Positions 1 to 9,419 are shown, numbered from the stretch's first letter. The stretch is 64,000 bases of DNA from Flammeovirgaceae bacterium UBA2366 (GCA_002344065.1 DDTK01000002.1:62001-126000), one strand, 5' to 3'. Program-made: numbers and translations. The notes: generated by a model from the sequence alone, not told the origin.

Positions 1-1322
1 GAATTCTGGAGAAGTACTGCAAGTTTCTGCCGGTTGAAATCAAATTCGGAACGAAAGAGGAAAGTGTAGAAGATGGTGAAGACAAGGACGGCAAGAAAAA
101 ATACAAAACCGTTACCGTTGATCGCATCATCAACAATACGCAACCGCTATGGATGCGGTCACCCAATGAGTTGAAAGATGAAGATTACCTGAGTTTCTAC
201 AAGGAGTTGTATCCATTTGGTGAAGACCCGTTGTTCTGGATTCACCTGAACGTGGATTATCCGTTCAACCTTACGGGTATACTTTATTTCCCGAAAGTGA
301 AGAATGATTTTGAGGTTCAGAAAAACAAAATTCAGTTGTATTCACGCCAGGTGTTTATTACCGATGAGGTGAAAGATGTTGTGCCTGATTTCTTAATGTT
401 GTTACATGGTGTGCTTGATTCGCCAGACATTCCGTTGAACGTATCGCGCAGTTATTTGCAAAGCGATTCTAACGTAAAAAAAATCAGTCAGCACATTACT
501 AAGAAAGTGGCCGATAAACTTCAGGATATGTTTAAAAAGGATCGCACTGATTTTGAAAAGAAATGGGACGATATCAACATCTTTGTAAAGTACGGCATCA
601 TCAGCGATGAAAAGTTCTACGATCGCGCCAAAGACTTTACCTTATTCAAAAATGTAGATGCGCAGTACTTTACCTTCGATGAGTACAAGGAAAAAGTAAC
701 GACCAACCAAACCGATAAAGACAAACAACTGGTATACCTGTACACTACTGATCCCGGAAAACAGGATAGCTTTATACAGGCGGCTAAGAATAAAGCCTAT
801 GATGTACTCTTACTAAACGGCATCCTCGACAACCATTTCATTAACACACTGGAGCAAAAACTGGAGAAGACTCAAATCAAGCGGGTGGATAGCGATACCG
901 CGGATAAACTCATTGATAAAGATGAGAAGAACGAGAGCGTTTTATCGAAAGAAGAGGAGGAGCAGGTAAAAGGAATTTTTGAAAAAGCTATCAACAATAC
1001 CAACATGACGGTAGCGGTAAATGCCATGGCTACAGATGAACTTCCGGTAGTGATTACCATGAGTGAGTTTATGCGCAGAATGAAAGACATGGCCAAGATG
1101 GGTGGTGGTGGTTATGCTTTTATGGGAAGCATGCCTGATAGTTATAATGTAGCCGTTAATGGCAACCACAGCATTGTACAAAAAATACTGAAGGCCGAAA
1201 CAGAAGAACAAAAAACCAGACTGGCTAAACAGGCTTTTGACCTGGCTCTGCTTTCGCAGAACATGCTTACCGGAGCTGACCTGACTAATTTCATTAAGCG
1301 CAGCGTAGAGTTTGTAGCTTGA
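1..1322 (+). CDS. htpG: Chaperone protein HtpG (Hsp90 family), 5' truncated
   Basis: The reading frame is open from the window edge (first full codon at position 3), so the N-terminal ATPase domain lies outside. What remains is the middle and C-terminal dimerisation domains. The family hallmark is clear: a stretch reading VFITDEVKDVVPDFL followed by GVLDSPDIPLNVSR, as in bacterial Hsp90 middle domains, and near the C-terminus an amphipathic SEFMRRMKDM helix. HtpG is a cytosolic ATP-dependent chaperone dimer. About 440 residues are visible of a family usually 600-630 long. A GC-rich hairpin follows the stop codon. Identification is firm; only the truncation limits it. Confidence 0.95.
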   Translation, partial: ILEKYCKFLPVEIKFGTKEESVEDGEDKDGKKKYKTVTVDRIINNTQPLWMRSPNELKDEDYLSFYKELYPFGEDPLFWIHLNVDYPFNLTGILYFPKVKNDFEVQKNKIQLYSRQVFITDEVKDVVPDFLMLLHGVLDSPDIPLNVSRSYLQSDSNVKKISQHITKKVADKLQDMFKKDRTDFEKKWDDINIFVKYGIISDEKFYDRAKDFTLFKNVDAQYFTFDEYKEKVTTNQTDKDKQLVYLYTTDPGKQDSFIQAAKNKAYDVLLLNGILDNHFINTLEQKLEKTQIKRVDSDTADKLIDKDEKNESVLSKEEEEQVKGIFEKAINNTNMTVAVNAMATDELPVVITMSEFMRRMKDMAKMGGGGYAFMGSMPDSYNVAVNGNHSIVQKILKAETEEQKTRLAKQAFDLALLSQNMLTGADLTNFIKRSVEFVA

Positions 1323-1344
1323 TGAACAAAATTTGCTTTTAAAT

Positions 1345-1365
1345 CCTCCTCCGTTTCGGAGGAGG
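1345..1365. terminator. Perfect 9-bp hairpin downstream of htpG
   Basis: CCTCCTCCG and CGGAGGAGG are separated by TTT, 22 bases after the htpG stop. It is a strong stem but has no T-run on its 3' side, so it may be an mRNA 3'-end stabiliser or an intergenic palindrome rather than a classical terminator. Confidence 0.4.
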
Positions 1366-1444
1366 TGTCCGCCATAAGAGGGCTGAGGGGGCAATTGCGA
1401 TTTTGCCTATACTTTTTCAACTTTAGCATCGTTTTTTAAACCGT

Positions 1445-2260
1445 ATGCGTATTCGGCTTTTACTTTTTACCGGTTTGTTTGCACTGGTGAGTATTTCCTT
1501 GCTGGCTCAGGAGGAAACACCCGATCGCATGTTTACTATTGATACCCCGGTAAACCTGGATTTTACCAAAGAGGAGGAGCCGATGAACTCCCCAAAAAAG
1601 AAAAAGCCTAAGAAAAAAGTTTTCTATGGCATCAAAACAAAAAAAGGATTTTCACGAAAGGGTGTTGGTGAGCGCACGGTATACGAAACGTTTTTCTACC
1701 TGAAAAAACCCGAAGTACCCGAAACACTCGTGCGGGACATTTACTATTACGATTTTGCCCGAAGGGAAATCATCCGCACCAGCCGGTTCGATCCAAAGAA
1801 AGGTGTGCTGGTACACGGCCCATATAAAAAGATTCAAAACAACGTGGTGCTGGAGTCGGGCATTTTTTACAAAGGCACCAAGCACGGCCGTTGGATGAAG
1901 TACGCACGCGACAGTGTATTACAGGATAAAGAAAAATATTTCAGGGGCTGGCCGAAGGAATCACTGGTGAGTTACTACGATCCGGTAGAGCGTAAAAAAC
2001 CAAAAGAGATTATTCCGATTGAATTTGGTGAGAAGGAGGGGAACTACTATATGTTTTTTGAAAACGGACAAGTAGCCGTTACCGGAGAATATAAATGGGA
2101 TCAAAAAATTGGTGACTGGTATGAATATTACCCCAGTGGTCGCAGAAAAAAATTAGTAGCCTATCCAAAAGAGGCATTCGATAAAAATGTAACCCCTTAC
2201 ATTAAAGTTGAATGGAATGATAAGGGACGGGAGATATACAGAAACAATAAAGGAAGTTAA
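1445..2260 (+). CDS. Secreted MORN-repeat (YwqK-like) protein
   Basis: A 271-residue protein with a clear N-terminal signal peptide ending near residue 22 (hydrophobic core then LLAQ), so it is probably exported to the periplasm or surface. A lysine-rich linker (KKKKPKKKV) follows. Two or more MORN-like repeats are visible around residues 120-155 (GPYKK...GIFYKGTKHGRWMKY) and 195-240 (GNYYMFFENGQ...GEYKWDQKIGDWYEYYPSG), the pattern typical of Bacteroidota proteins annotated as toxin-antitoxin YwqK-family antitoxin, a name carried over by similarity and not a demonstrated role. No partner toxin is adjacent. Function unknown. Confidence 0.75.
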   Translation: MRIRLLLFTGLFALVSISLLAQEETPDRMFTIDTPVNLDFTKEEEPMNSPKKKKPKKKVFYGIKTKKGFSRKGVGERTVYETFFYLKKPEVPETLVRDIYYYDFARREIIRTSRFDPKKGVLVHGPYKKIQNNVVLESGIFYKGTKHGRWMKYARDSVLQDKEKYFRGWPKESLVSYYDPVERKKPKEIIPIEFGEKEGNYYMFFENGQVAVTGEYKWDQKIGDWYEYYPSGRRKKLVAYPKEAFDKNVTPYIKVEWNDKGREIYRNNKGS

Positions 2261-2311
2261 GTTCCTAACCTGACAACTATATTACATTAGCATCATCAAC
2301 GAATTAACGAA

Positions 2312-2662
2312 TCAATTTATCGCATCTTCAAAATGCCTGATCTCCGGGGTGCTGCCTGACTTCACCGAAATTATATCAAACCGTATGTGCCCCTGCCAGT
2401 TGGTTGCATGAATATATTCTTCAGCTGCTTCCATAATCTTTCGGCCCTTCTTATAGTCCACAAATGTTTCGGGCTCACCAAAAGCATCTGAGCTTCGGGT
2501 TTTAACCTCCACAAAAATCAGCCAGTTATCTTGCTGAACGATAAGGTCAATCTCAGCATGCTTGTACCGGTAATTGCGGGCCATAATTTTAAAGCCTTTT
2601 TTTTCCAAAAATGAAGCGGCCTGATCTTCACCTTGTTTTCCAATTTTATTTTTATCGGCCAT
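2312..2662 (-). CDS. YraN family protein (UPF0102), predicted endonuclease
   Basis: The protein has the family layout: KxGxxGED near the N-terminus (KIGKQGEDQAASFLEKKG), then the restriction-endonuclease-like core HAEIDLIV...FVEVKTRS holding the acidic residues and lysine expected of a metal-dependent nuclease fold, and a C-terminal RFDIISV strand. The open frame extends upstream to a GTG at 2689, but family members begin at the MADKNKIGKQGE position, so the ATG at 2662 is chosen, giving 116 residues, normal for the family. The biological role of YraN proteins is not settled. It is divergent from the isomerase gene next door. Confidence 0.85.
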   Translation of the reverse strand: MADKNKIGKQGEDQAASFLEKKGFKIMARNYRYKHAEIDLIVQQDNWLIFVEVKTRSSDAFGEPETFVDYKKGRKIMEAAEEYIHATNWQGHIRFDIISVKSGSTPEIRHFEDAIN

Positions 2663-2711
2663 GGGTAACACAATATCATCTTTCGGCACGCTAAAATTCG
2701 CACTTTAGTAA

Positions 2712-2719
2712 TACCTTTG
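2712..2719 (+). promoter_or_regulatory. Bacteroidota -7 promoter element (TACCTTTG)
   Basis: An exact match to the Bacteroidota consensus TAnnTTTG sits 16 bases before the ATG of the isomerase gene. No convincing -33 TTTG is present at the usual spacing. Confidence 0.5.
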
Positions 2720-2735
2720 AAAGGAATTTACCAAC

Positions 2736-3743
2736 ATGTCTACAACAAAGAAATACATTGAAAGCTTCACACGCCAACTGGCGGAAGCGCTACGCATAAG
2801 TGAATCAATCGATTTAGTAAGGCCCGGCAGCGACATCCGTAATGTGGTTATTGCCGGCATGGGTGGTTCAGGCATTGGCGCCAACCTTATTGAGTCCCTC
2901 ACGTTTGGAAGGGTTCCCATCCCCATCACCGTTTGCAAGAGCTATAATATCCCCCAGTTTGTTAGTCCGCATACGTTGTTTATTGCGTGCTCTTACAGCG
3001 GCAATACCGAAGAAACCATTGCGGCCCTTAATAAAGCTTTGCTGAAACGCGCGCATGTTATTGCTATTGCCTCCGGTGGCAAACTGCTGGATATCGCACG
3101 AGAGTACAACCTGTTTTACATTCAGCTGCCGGCCGGATCGGATAGCCCGCGGGCTATGCTGGCCTATAATATGATCGCCCTGCTATCGGTGCTTTACCAT
3201 ACCAACCTGATCGGCTCAACTTTTATTAAAGAAACAGAAAACGCCATTCAGTTTTTAGATCGTGGCGAAAAAGGAATTCAAAACGAAGCTGAATTGATAG
3301 CGCGAAAACTAAAAGGCAAACTTCCGGTAATTTATTGCGACAACCGGCTGTACGCTATGGCGCTTCGCTTTCAGCAACAGCTTAATGAAAACGCCAAGCA
3401 CATGGCCCACATCAATACCTTTCCGGAAATGAACCACAATGAATTGGTGGGCTGGCAATTCCCGGAAAATCTGATGCCCATGCTTCAGGTTATTTACATG
3501 TACTCCGATCATGATCATGAACGCGTAGAAAAACGCATGGAGATTTGTCGCTCTATATTTGAGAAAAAATCGAACCCGATTATTGATATGGTGGGTGAGG
3601 GTGCCTCGTTACTGGAGCAATACTATTACCTCATTCATCTCACCGATTGGGTATCCTTTTACCTGGCCAAGGAAAATGGGGTGGAGCCAGATCCAATTGA
3701 ATCAATTAATTACTTGAAGGGAGAATTGGATAAAATCAAGTGA
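2736..3743 (+). CDS. Bifunctional phosphoglucose/phosphomannose isomerase
   Basis: A 335-residue cytosolic protein with two SIS (sugar isomerase) halves. The first shows GMGGSGIGANL (about residues 41-51) and SYSGNTEETIAAL (about 86-98), the phosphosugar-binding signatures. The second half contains FPEMNHNELVGW, whose glutamate and histidine match the catalytic region of the bifunctional archaeal/Bacteroidota family, and the C-terminus ends with DPIESINYLKGEL, also typical. It would interconvert glucose-6-phosphate or mannose-6-phosphate with fructose-6-phosphate, feeding glycolysis and nucleotide-sugar synthesis. It is a single gene with its own promoter-like element. Confidence 0.9.
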   Translation: MSTTKKYIESFTRQLAEALRISESIDLVRPGSDIRNVVIAGMGGSGIGANLIESLTFGRVPIPITVCKSYNIPQFVSPHTLFIACSYSGNTEETIAALNKALLKRAHVIAIASGGKLLDIAREYNLFYIQLPAGSDSPRAMLAYNMIALLSVLYHTNLIGSTFIKETENAIQFLDRGEKGIQNEAELIARKLKGKLPVIYCDNRLYAMALRFQQQLNENAKHMAHINTFPEMNHNELVGWQFPENLMPMLQVIYMYSDHDHERVEKRMEICRSIFEKKSNPIIDMVGEGASLLEQYYYLIHLTDWVSFYLAKENGVEPDPIESINYLKGELDKIK

Positions 3744-3780
3744 ACTTTGAGAACTAACGCAACGTTTGTAACTTGAGTCT

Positions 3781-4011
3781 ATGGAATGGCGAGGACACAT
3801 TACTTCGAACAAGGAAATCCTTGGTGGAAAGCCAATAGTTAAAGGCACTCGTCTATCTGTAGAATTTCTTCTCGGTTTGTTTGCCAATGGATGGTCGGAG
3901 GAGAGCGTCCTCAAAAATTATCCTACGCTTAAAAAAGACGATATTCTTGCCTTGTTTGCCTATGCACAGGATAGCGTTAAAGACGATTTGCTGATTGGCC
4001 TCAAATCATAA
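3781..4011 (+). CDS. DUF433 family antitoxin
   Basis: A 76-residue protein with the whole DUF433 signature: SNKEILGGKPIVKGTRLSV (residues 10-28), then FANGWSEESVLKNYPTLKKDDILALFAYA, a predicted winged-helix DNA-binding module. Such proteins are found directly upstream of DUF5615 PIN-like toxins, as here (6-base gap). By analogy it neutralises the toxin and represses the operon. The pair heads an operon that continues into lipB. Confidence 0.85.
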   Translation: MEWRGHITSNKEILGGKPIVKGTRLSVEFLLGLFANGWSEESVLKNYPTLKKDDILALFAYAQDSVKDDLLIGLKS

Positions 4012-4017
4012 GCTTTG

Positions 4018-4374
4018 ATGAAGCTTTTAGCGGATGAAAATATTCCCCTTGATACTGTTGAATTGCTAGAGGATGCGGGTTATGATGTCTTATCTATACT
4101 AAAAAAGTATTCCGGAATTTCTGATCGTGAAATTATCCATCGCTCAAATAAAGAGGAGCGGTTAATCATTACATTTGACAAAGATTTTGGTTTTCATGTT
4201 TTTGCTGAAGGTCTTTTGCCGAAGATGGGGATCATCTTTTTAAGGGATGCTGAACTTATACCAGAGAAAACTGCCCACCTGCTTATCAAACTTCTGCAAT
4301 CCGGCTCCTCGTTTAAAGGGAATATGACTGTTGTTACGGAATATTTTGTTCGGCAACGAAAATTCCACGTATGA
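4018..4374 (+). CDS. DUF5615 family PIN-like protein, probable toxin
   Basis: A 118-residue PIN-like ribonuclease candidate. It begins MKLLADENIPLDTVELLEDAGYDV, where DEN holds the first acidic residues, and has SDREIIHRSNKEERLIITFDKDFG, where the second conserved aspartates (FDKDFG) lie; these are the DUF5615 signatures. A TTG at 4015 lies in frame just upstream, but the ATG at 4018 gives the family N-terminus. Its stop overlaps the lipB start (ATGA), so toxin and lipB translation are probably coupled. Confidence 0.85.
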   Translation: MKLLADENIPLDTVELLEDAGYDVLSILKKYSGISDREIIHRSNKEERLIITFDKDFGFHVFAEGLLPKMGIIFLRDAELIPEKTAHLLIKLLQSGSSFKGNMTVVTEYFVRQRKFHV

Positions 4375-5087
4375 ATCCAATTATTAACCGTAAAACAAAA
4401 TTCATAAACCTCGGTCTTATCGACTATCAACAAGCCTGGGATTACCAGGCTTCTCTTTTTTCAAAAATTCTAGATGTAAAAAAAGAAAACCGCGACTTAC
4501 CAGTTGGTCAACAAAAGCAAACGGATAATTTTTTAATTTTCTGTGAACATCCTCATGTGTTCACCCTCGGAAAAAGTGGTGATGAGGCTAATCTGAAAAT
4601 AAAAAAAGAAAATCTACACACCATAAGCGCTTCCTACATCCAATCCAACCGCGGGGGCGACATCACCTACCATGGCCCGGGGCAGATTATTGGGTACCCG
4701 GTTATTGATCTGGAGAATTTCTTTACCGATATTCATAACTATATGCGCCTTCTCGAGGAGGCCGTCATTCAAACCTTGTATGAATTTGGAATTTCAGGAG
4801 GACGAATTCCCGGCCTTACCGGTGTATGGCTGGATGTTGACGATGAAAAACGGTCGAGAAAGATTTGCGCCTTGGGTGTAAAGACCAGTCGCTGGGTAAC
4901 CATGCACGGTTTGGCATTTAATGTTAATGCCGACCTGAACTACTTTGACTACATCATTCCGTGCGGTATTGCCGACAAAGCGGTAACGTCTATGGAAAAA
5001 GAGTTAGGACAAAAACAAGACATGAAAGCTGTAGAAGAAATCCTCAAAACCAAGATTGCAGAACTTTTTGAAATGGAGTTGGTATGA
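4371..5087 (+). CDS. lipB: Lipoyl(octanoyl) transferase LipB
   Basis: A 238-residue cytosolic enzyme that moves octanoate from acyl carrier protein to lipoyl domains, the first step of lipoate assembly. The family signature RGGDITYHGPGQIIGYPVIDL region is present at about residues 94-114, followed by ICALGVKTSRW with the catalytic lysine and IIPCGI with the catalytic cysteine. The start codon overlaps the stop of the upstream toxin gene by four bases, and the end overlaps the next gene by four bases (ATGA). No lipA was seen in the window. Identification is firm. Confidence 0.95.
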   Translation: MNPIINRKTKFINLGLIDYQQAWDYQASLFSKILDVKKENRDLPVGQQKQTDNFLIFCEHPHVFTLGKSGDEANLKIKKENLHTISASYIQSNRGGDITYHGPGQIIGYPVIDLENFFTDIHNYMRLLEEAVIQTLYEFGISGGRIPGLTGVWLDVDDEKRSRKICALGVKTSRWVTMHGLAFNVNADLNYFDYIIPCGIADKAVTSMEKELGQKQDMKAVEEILKTKIAELFEMELV

Positions 5088-5488
5088 TTCGCGACATTGA
5101 AATTCCCGAAGTAAAAAATGTTACTGTGGTTATTGCCCGTAGACAACAACCCGGAGAACCTGACGAATGGAAGGTTTACCTGATCAATAAAAATCCTTTT
5201 CCAATAGAAAATGCACTGGTAGCCAGTAAGGGATACGGTGAAAAAAATGATCAGGAACAACAAACTTCCGTATTACGCCATTTCATCGAAACGGTTCCGG
5301 CCGAAAGCGCAGCCTTGGTTGAACCGATTGACCCAGCTGTATTTCACCTGAACAATGAATACTGGGTTAGTTACTATATAGGCACCACTATCTTTGATAA
5401 GCGATTTGTTTTTGTACCCGACTCCATTCGGGAGGATAACCTGGTTTATATTAAAGAACTTGAAGTGAAAGGAATAGTGCACTCATGA
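5084..5488 (+). CDS. Conserved hypothetical protein downstream of lipB
   Basis: A 134-residue soluble protein without signal peptide. It starts MIRDIEIPEVKNVTVVIARR and contains WKVYLINKNPFPIENALVASKGYG, suggesting a small beta-sandwich (alternating hydrophobic strands), and ends in ELEVKGIVHS. I do not recognise a named domain. It overlaps lipB and the following phosphotriesterase-like gene by four bases each, so it is certainly translated with them. Confidence 0.75.
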   Translation: MIRDIEIPEVKNVTVVIARRQQPGEPDEWKVYLINKNPFPIENALVASKGYGEKNDQEQQTSVLRHFIETVPAESAALVEPIDPAVFHLNNEYWVSYYIGTTIFDKRFVFVPDSIREDNLVYIKELEVKGIVHS

Positions 5489-6489
5489 AATCCAGACACG
5501 CTTTCACCACACCACTATTTCTGGTATTAATACTCTCCTGCCGGGAAAAGGCGCCTCACATCATAACCGTAACAAGCGAAATCCCTGCATCATCAATCGG
5601 CATTACCCTTCCGCATGAACATATTGTCGTTGACTTCATCGGGGCCGACAGCGTAAGTCCAGACCGATACGATTCTGATTCAGTTTTTATTCGGGTCTTG
5701 CCTTTTTTGAATGAACTTAAAAAACATCAGGTACAAACTTTTGTTGAGTGCACACCCAATTATCTCGGGCGCGATGTCAGGCTTCTTCAACGCCTATCTA
5801 AAGAAACCGGAATTAATATTATTACCAACACCGGCTACTATGGCGCGGCCCATGAAAAATATTTACCCCAACATGCCTTCACTGAAAGTGCCGAAGAGCT
5901 GGCGCAGCGTTGGATTGATGAGTTCAACAACGGTATCAATGGCACCGGAATAAAACCCGGCTTCATGAAACTTAGCGCAGATACCGGCCCGTTAACAGAA
6001 ACCCAACGAAAAATTATGAAGGCCGGTGCCTTGGCTCATCTAAAAACAGGACTCAGCATTGCCGTACATTCTGGCGATGGGAATGCAGCCAAAGAAGAAC
6101 TGGAAATCTTTTTGGAGAATGGCGTTGCGCCTGATGCCTTCATCTGGGTGCATGCGCAAAACGAAAAGAATTTTGAAATGTTTAAAGAAATGGCTTCACA
6201 AGGTGTGTGGGTGGAGTTTGATTATGTCCATACCGAAACCATTGAGCAATACGTGGGCTTTATGAACTATATGAAAGCGAATAACCTGCTTCACCGCGCC
6301 TTGCTTTCGCATGATGCCGGCTGGTACAATGTAGGTGAAGCTGGTGGTGGTGGGTTTCGGGGTTTTACTGCCCTGTTTGAAATTTTATTACCACGTCTGC
6401 TGGAAGAAGGTTTTACCCAAAATGAAATTGATCAGGTTATAAAAATTAATCCGGCACAAGCTTTTCGCGTTGGCGTAAGAAAAAGGTAA
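5485..6489 (+). CDS. Phosphotriesterase-family (amidohydrolase) lipoprotein
   Basis: A 334-residue protein with a lipoprotein signal (LILSC, acylated cysteine near residue 20), so it is probably membrane anchored outside the cytoplasm. The metal-dependent hydrolase features of the phosphotriesterase family follow: LPHEH at about residues 43-47, a probable bridging lysine in GFMKLSAD, AVHSGDG, VHAQN and the C-terminal SHDAGW aspartate. The metal-ligand set looks complete. Most members with such signatures are lactonases or esterases and the natural substrate cannot be read from sequence. It is the last gene of the operon starting at 3781. Confidence 0.85.
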   Translation: MKSRHAFTTPLFLVLILSCREKAPHIITVTSEIPASSIGITLPHEHIVVDFIGADSVSPDRYDSDSVFIRVLPFLNELKKHQVQTFVECTPNYLGRDVRLLQRLSKETGINIITNTGYYGAAHEKYLPQHAFTESAEELAQRWIDEFNNGINGTGIKPGFMKLSADTGPLTETQRKIMKAGALAHLKTGLSIAVHSGDGNAAKEELEIFLENGVAPDAFIWVHAQNEKNFEMFKEMASQGVWVEFDYVHTETIEQYVGFMNYMKANNLLHRALLSHDAGWYNVGEAGGGGFRGFTALFEILLPRLLEEGFTQNEIDQVIKINPAQAFRVGVRKR

Positions 6490-6537
6490 GCAACATTTCC
6501 GGTAGATTACCAATCCAAAGATTATTATCTTAACACC

Positions 6538-7254
6538 ATGATTACCGAACTGCGCGACATTCTATTTTTAGATATTGAAACGGTTGCCGCTACCGATAAC
6601 TACGCTGTGCTGGACGAACGCCTGAAAGTTCAATGGTCGCGTAAAGCTTCCTTTCTGAAACGCGAAGAAGGCGTTACCGATGAACAACTGTTTCACCAAC
6701 GCGCGGGTATCTATGCCGAGTTCGGAAAAATTGTATGCATTGCCGTTGGGAAATTATTTGATACCGAAACCGGTGAGTTAGGGCTTAAAACAAAAGCCTA
6801 TTACGGGCACGATGAAAAGGCACTGCTACAGGATTTTAAATCGATGCTAGAAAAGCTCGATAACGAAGTGCGCTTTTGTGCCCACAACGGAAAGGAATTT
6901 GATTATCCATACATGAGCAGGCGCATGCTGGTGAATTCCATAACGTTGCCTCAACCCCTAAACCTTGCGGGGCGAAAGTCATGGGAAGTAAATCACCTGG
7001 ATACCATGGAACTCTGGAAGTTTGGCGATTACAAGCACTATACTTCCCTCGATTTGCTGGCCGCTATTTTTAATATCCCCTCCAGTAAAAATGGCATTGA
7101 CGGCAGCCAGGTTAACTCCGTTTATTATAAAGAAAAAGACCTGGAACGAATCAAAGACTACTGTGTTAGTGATGTAGTCGTACTTACGCAACTCTATTTA
7201 AGGATGAAAAACATACCGCTTGTTCAGGACAAGAACATCATAACTACTTCATGA
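6538..7254 (+). CDS. Predicted 3'-5' exonuclease, PolB-like DEDD family
   Basis: A 238-residue protein of the family described as 3'-5' exonuclease related to the exonuclease domain of PolB. Exo I is LFLDIETVAA (residues 8-17), Exo II is CAHNGKEFDYPYMSRRM (about 118-134), and Exo III is around LERIKDYCVSDVVVLTQLYLRM, giving the acidic set for two metal ions. Its stop overlaps the RNase R start by four bases (ATGA), an arrangement hinting at shared RNA or DNA turnover work. Confidence 0.85.
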   Translation: MITELRDILFLDIETVAATDNYAVLDERLKVQWSRKASFLKREEGVTDEQLFHQRAGIYAEFGKIVCIAVGKLFDTETGELGLKTKAYYGHDEKALLQDFKSMLEKLDNEVRFCAHNGKEFDYPYMSRRMLVNSITLPQPLNLAGRKSWEVNHLDTMELWKFGDYKHYTSLDLLAAIFNIPSSKNGIDGSQVNSVYYKEKDLERIKDYCVSDVVVLTQLYLRMKNIPLVQDKNIITTS

Positions 7255-9395
7255 GTAAAAGAAAAAAACAAAAAGGATCCGAGTCAACAGCTAAGCAACA
7301 ATTTGAATCCGGAATACTTTCGGTACTAAACGAAGCGCAAGGCCGGGCTTACAGTATAAAGCAAATTGCCAAAAAGCTGGGCTTGAAAAAGCGCGATGAT
7401 ATCAAGGCCATGACTTTTTCAGTATATGAACTGGAGGAAGCTGGAAAAATCAAAGAACTGAGCAACGGCACCTATGCCAGTGCACAAAAAGAGAAAACAC
7501 TAACCGGCATTGTCGATCATGTAAGCTCGCGCTTTGCGTATGTAAAAATCGGTGAAGACCGGCCTGATGTGTACATCAAAGCCCGCGACCTCGGCTCTGC
7601 GGTTGACGGTGATACCGTGAAGATAGCGATACTTCCTTCACGACATGGTGAACATCCGGAAGGAAAGGTGGTTGAAATTATCCGCAGAAACAGAAACCAG
7701 TTTGTAGGCAAGCTGGAACTTTCAAAGAACTTTGCCTTTGTAGTAGCCGACTACCGGAAAATCCATAAAGATTTTTTCATCGCACACAATAATATCAACG
7801 GTGCCAAATCAGACGATAAGGTAATTGTTGAAATACTGAACTGGGGTGATGGTGAGGAAAATCCGGAAGCCAAAGTAGTCAACATTTTGGGTAGGGCTGG
7901 TGAAAACGAAGCTGAGATCCATTCCATTATGGCTGAGTTTGGTCTTCCTTTTAAATTTCCACCAAATGTTGAAAAAGAAGCCAGCAAAATTGAAGAAGGG
8001 ATTACCGCAGCAGAAATAAAAAAACGCAAGGATTTCCGCAGTGTCACCACATTTACTATCGATCCGGAAGATGCCAAAGATTTTGATGATGCCCTTTCGT
8101 TGCAACTGCTGCCCAATGGAAATTACGAAGTAGGTGTACACATTGCCGATGTCACCCACTATATACAACCTAATTCGAACCTTGAGCGTGAAGCCTTTGA
8201 AAGAGCCACTTCAGTTTACCTGGTGGATCGAACCATCCCCATGTTGCCGGAGAAATTATCCAACGAACTCTGCTCCCTCAGACCGAAAGAAGATAAGCTG
8301 ACCTTTGCCGCTGTTTTTGAACTGGATAAAAATGCGAACATCATCACCGAATGGTTTGGGCGAACCATCATTCACTCTGACCATCGCTTCACCTACGAAG
8401 GAGCACAGGAAGTAATTGAAACAGGTAAGGGATTATTTGCCGAAGAGCTTAAGATACTAAACGAGCTGGCCTTAAAACTTAAGAAAGATCGCTTCGCCAA
8501 AGGAGCCGTAAACTTTGAAACAACCGAGGTGAAGTTTAAGCTTGATGAAAAGGGAAAGCCCCTGGCGGTAATTCCGAAAGTGAGGAAAGACGCCCATAAA
8601 CTTATTGAAGAGTTTATGCTGCTGGCCAATAAACAGGTAGCTACCCATGTGTATAAGCAAAAGAAGGGGCCGGAGAAGAATACGTTCGTATACCGCATCC
8701 ACGATTTTCCTGACCCCGACCGGGTGAAAGACTTTGCCAACTTTGCCAAGCAGTTCGGCCACCGGATAAATGTGGACGAACAATCTATTTCACGTTCCTT
8801 GAACAAACTCATGAACGAAATTGATGGTAAACCCGAGCAAAACGTATTGCAACAACTGGCCGTTCGTTCCATGGCCAAGGCAAAATATTCTACAGAAGCG
8901 AAAGGACATTTCGGGTTAGCCTTCAATCATTATTCTCACTTTACCTCCCCCATCCGCAGGTATCCGGATATGATGGTGCACCGCTTGCTGCAACATTATC
9001 TTGACGGAGGAAACCCCGTTAGCAAAACAGAGTATGAGCCTAAGTGCGTACACTCATCTGAACGCGAAAAGCGTGCAGCCGATGCCGAGCGTGCCTCCAT
9101 CAAATACAAGCAGGTAGAATTTATGTCGCTCATGGCCGGTGATAAGGCTTACGATGGACTTATATCAGGTGTTACCGAGTGGGGTATCTATGTGGAGATT
9201 ATTGAAACCAAATGTGAAGGCATGATCCGCATGGCCGATATGGATGACGACTACTATGAATTTGATGAAAAGAATTACTGCATTGTCGGCAGGCGAAATA
9301 AAAAGATTTACACCCTGGGCGACCAGGTTCGGGTGCGCGTAAAGAAAACCGATGTGGACAGAAGATTGATTGATCTTGTGTTCGCTAAACAATAA
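7251..9395 (+). CDS. rnr: Ribonuclease R
   Basis: A 714-residue 3'-5' exoribonuclease. Order of domains: a lysine-rich N-terminus and winged helix (about residues 15-80), cold-shock domains (about 80-230), the RNB catalytic domain (about 260-590) with TIDPEDAKDFDDALS carrying the metal-binding aspartates and HIADVTHYI, SPIRRYPDMMVHRLL, and a C-terminal S1 domain (about 630-710; GVTEWGIYVEI). Length fits Bacteroidota RNase R. It degrades structured RNA in the cytosol. It is translationally coupled to the upstream exonuclease. Confidence 0.95.
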   Translation: MSKRKKQKGSESTAKQQFESGILSVLNEAQGRAYSIKQIAKKLGLKKRDDIKAMTFSVYELEEAGKIKELSNGTYASAQKEKTLTGIVDHVSSRFAYVKIGEDRPDVYIKARDLGSAVDGDTVKIAILPSRHGEHPEGKVVEIIRRNRNQFVGKLELSKNFAFVVADYRKIHKDFFIAHNNINGAKSDDKVIVEILNWGDGEENPEAKVVNILGRAGENEAEIHSIMAEFGLPFKFPPNVEKEASKIEEGITAAEIKKRKDFRSVTTFTIDPEDAKDFDDALSLQLLPNGNYEVGVHIADVTHYIQPNSNLEREAFERATSVYLVDRTIPMLPEKLSNELCSLRPKEDKLTFAAVFELDKNANIITEWFGRTIIHSDHRFTYEGAQEVIETGKGLFAEELKILNELALKLKKDRFAKGAVNFETTEVKFKLDEKGKPLAVIPKVRKDAHKLIEEFMLLANKQVATHVYKQKKGPEKNTFVYRIHDFPDPDRVKDFANFAKQFGHRINVDEQSISRSLNKLMNEIDGKPEQNVLQQLAVRSMAKAKYSTEAKGHFGLAFNHYSHFTSPIRRYPDMMVHRLLQHYLDGGNPVSKTEYEPKCVHSSEREKRAADAERASIKYKQVEFMSLMAGDKAYDGLISGVTEWGIYVEIIETKCEGMIRMADMDDDYYEFDEKNYCIVGRRNKKIYTLGDQVRVRVKKTDVDRRLIDLVFAKQ

Positions 9396-9419
9396 TCTTG
9401 TTTTTCCATTTATTACAGC

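Noticed and set aside
1445..2260. YwqK-family protein as part of a toxin-antitoxin pair
   Set aside because: No toxin-like gene next to it and it has a signal peptide; the family name is not evidence of an antitoxin role.
8393..8926. 177-residue open frame on the minus strand inside rnr
   Set aside because: Fully antisense to the RNase R catalytic domain, serine-rich with no recognisable motif; a shadow of codon use in rnr.
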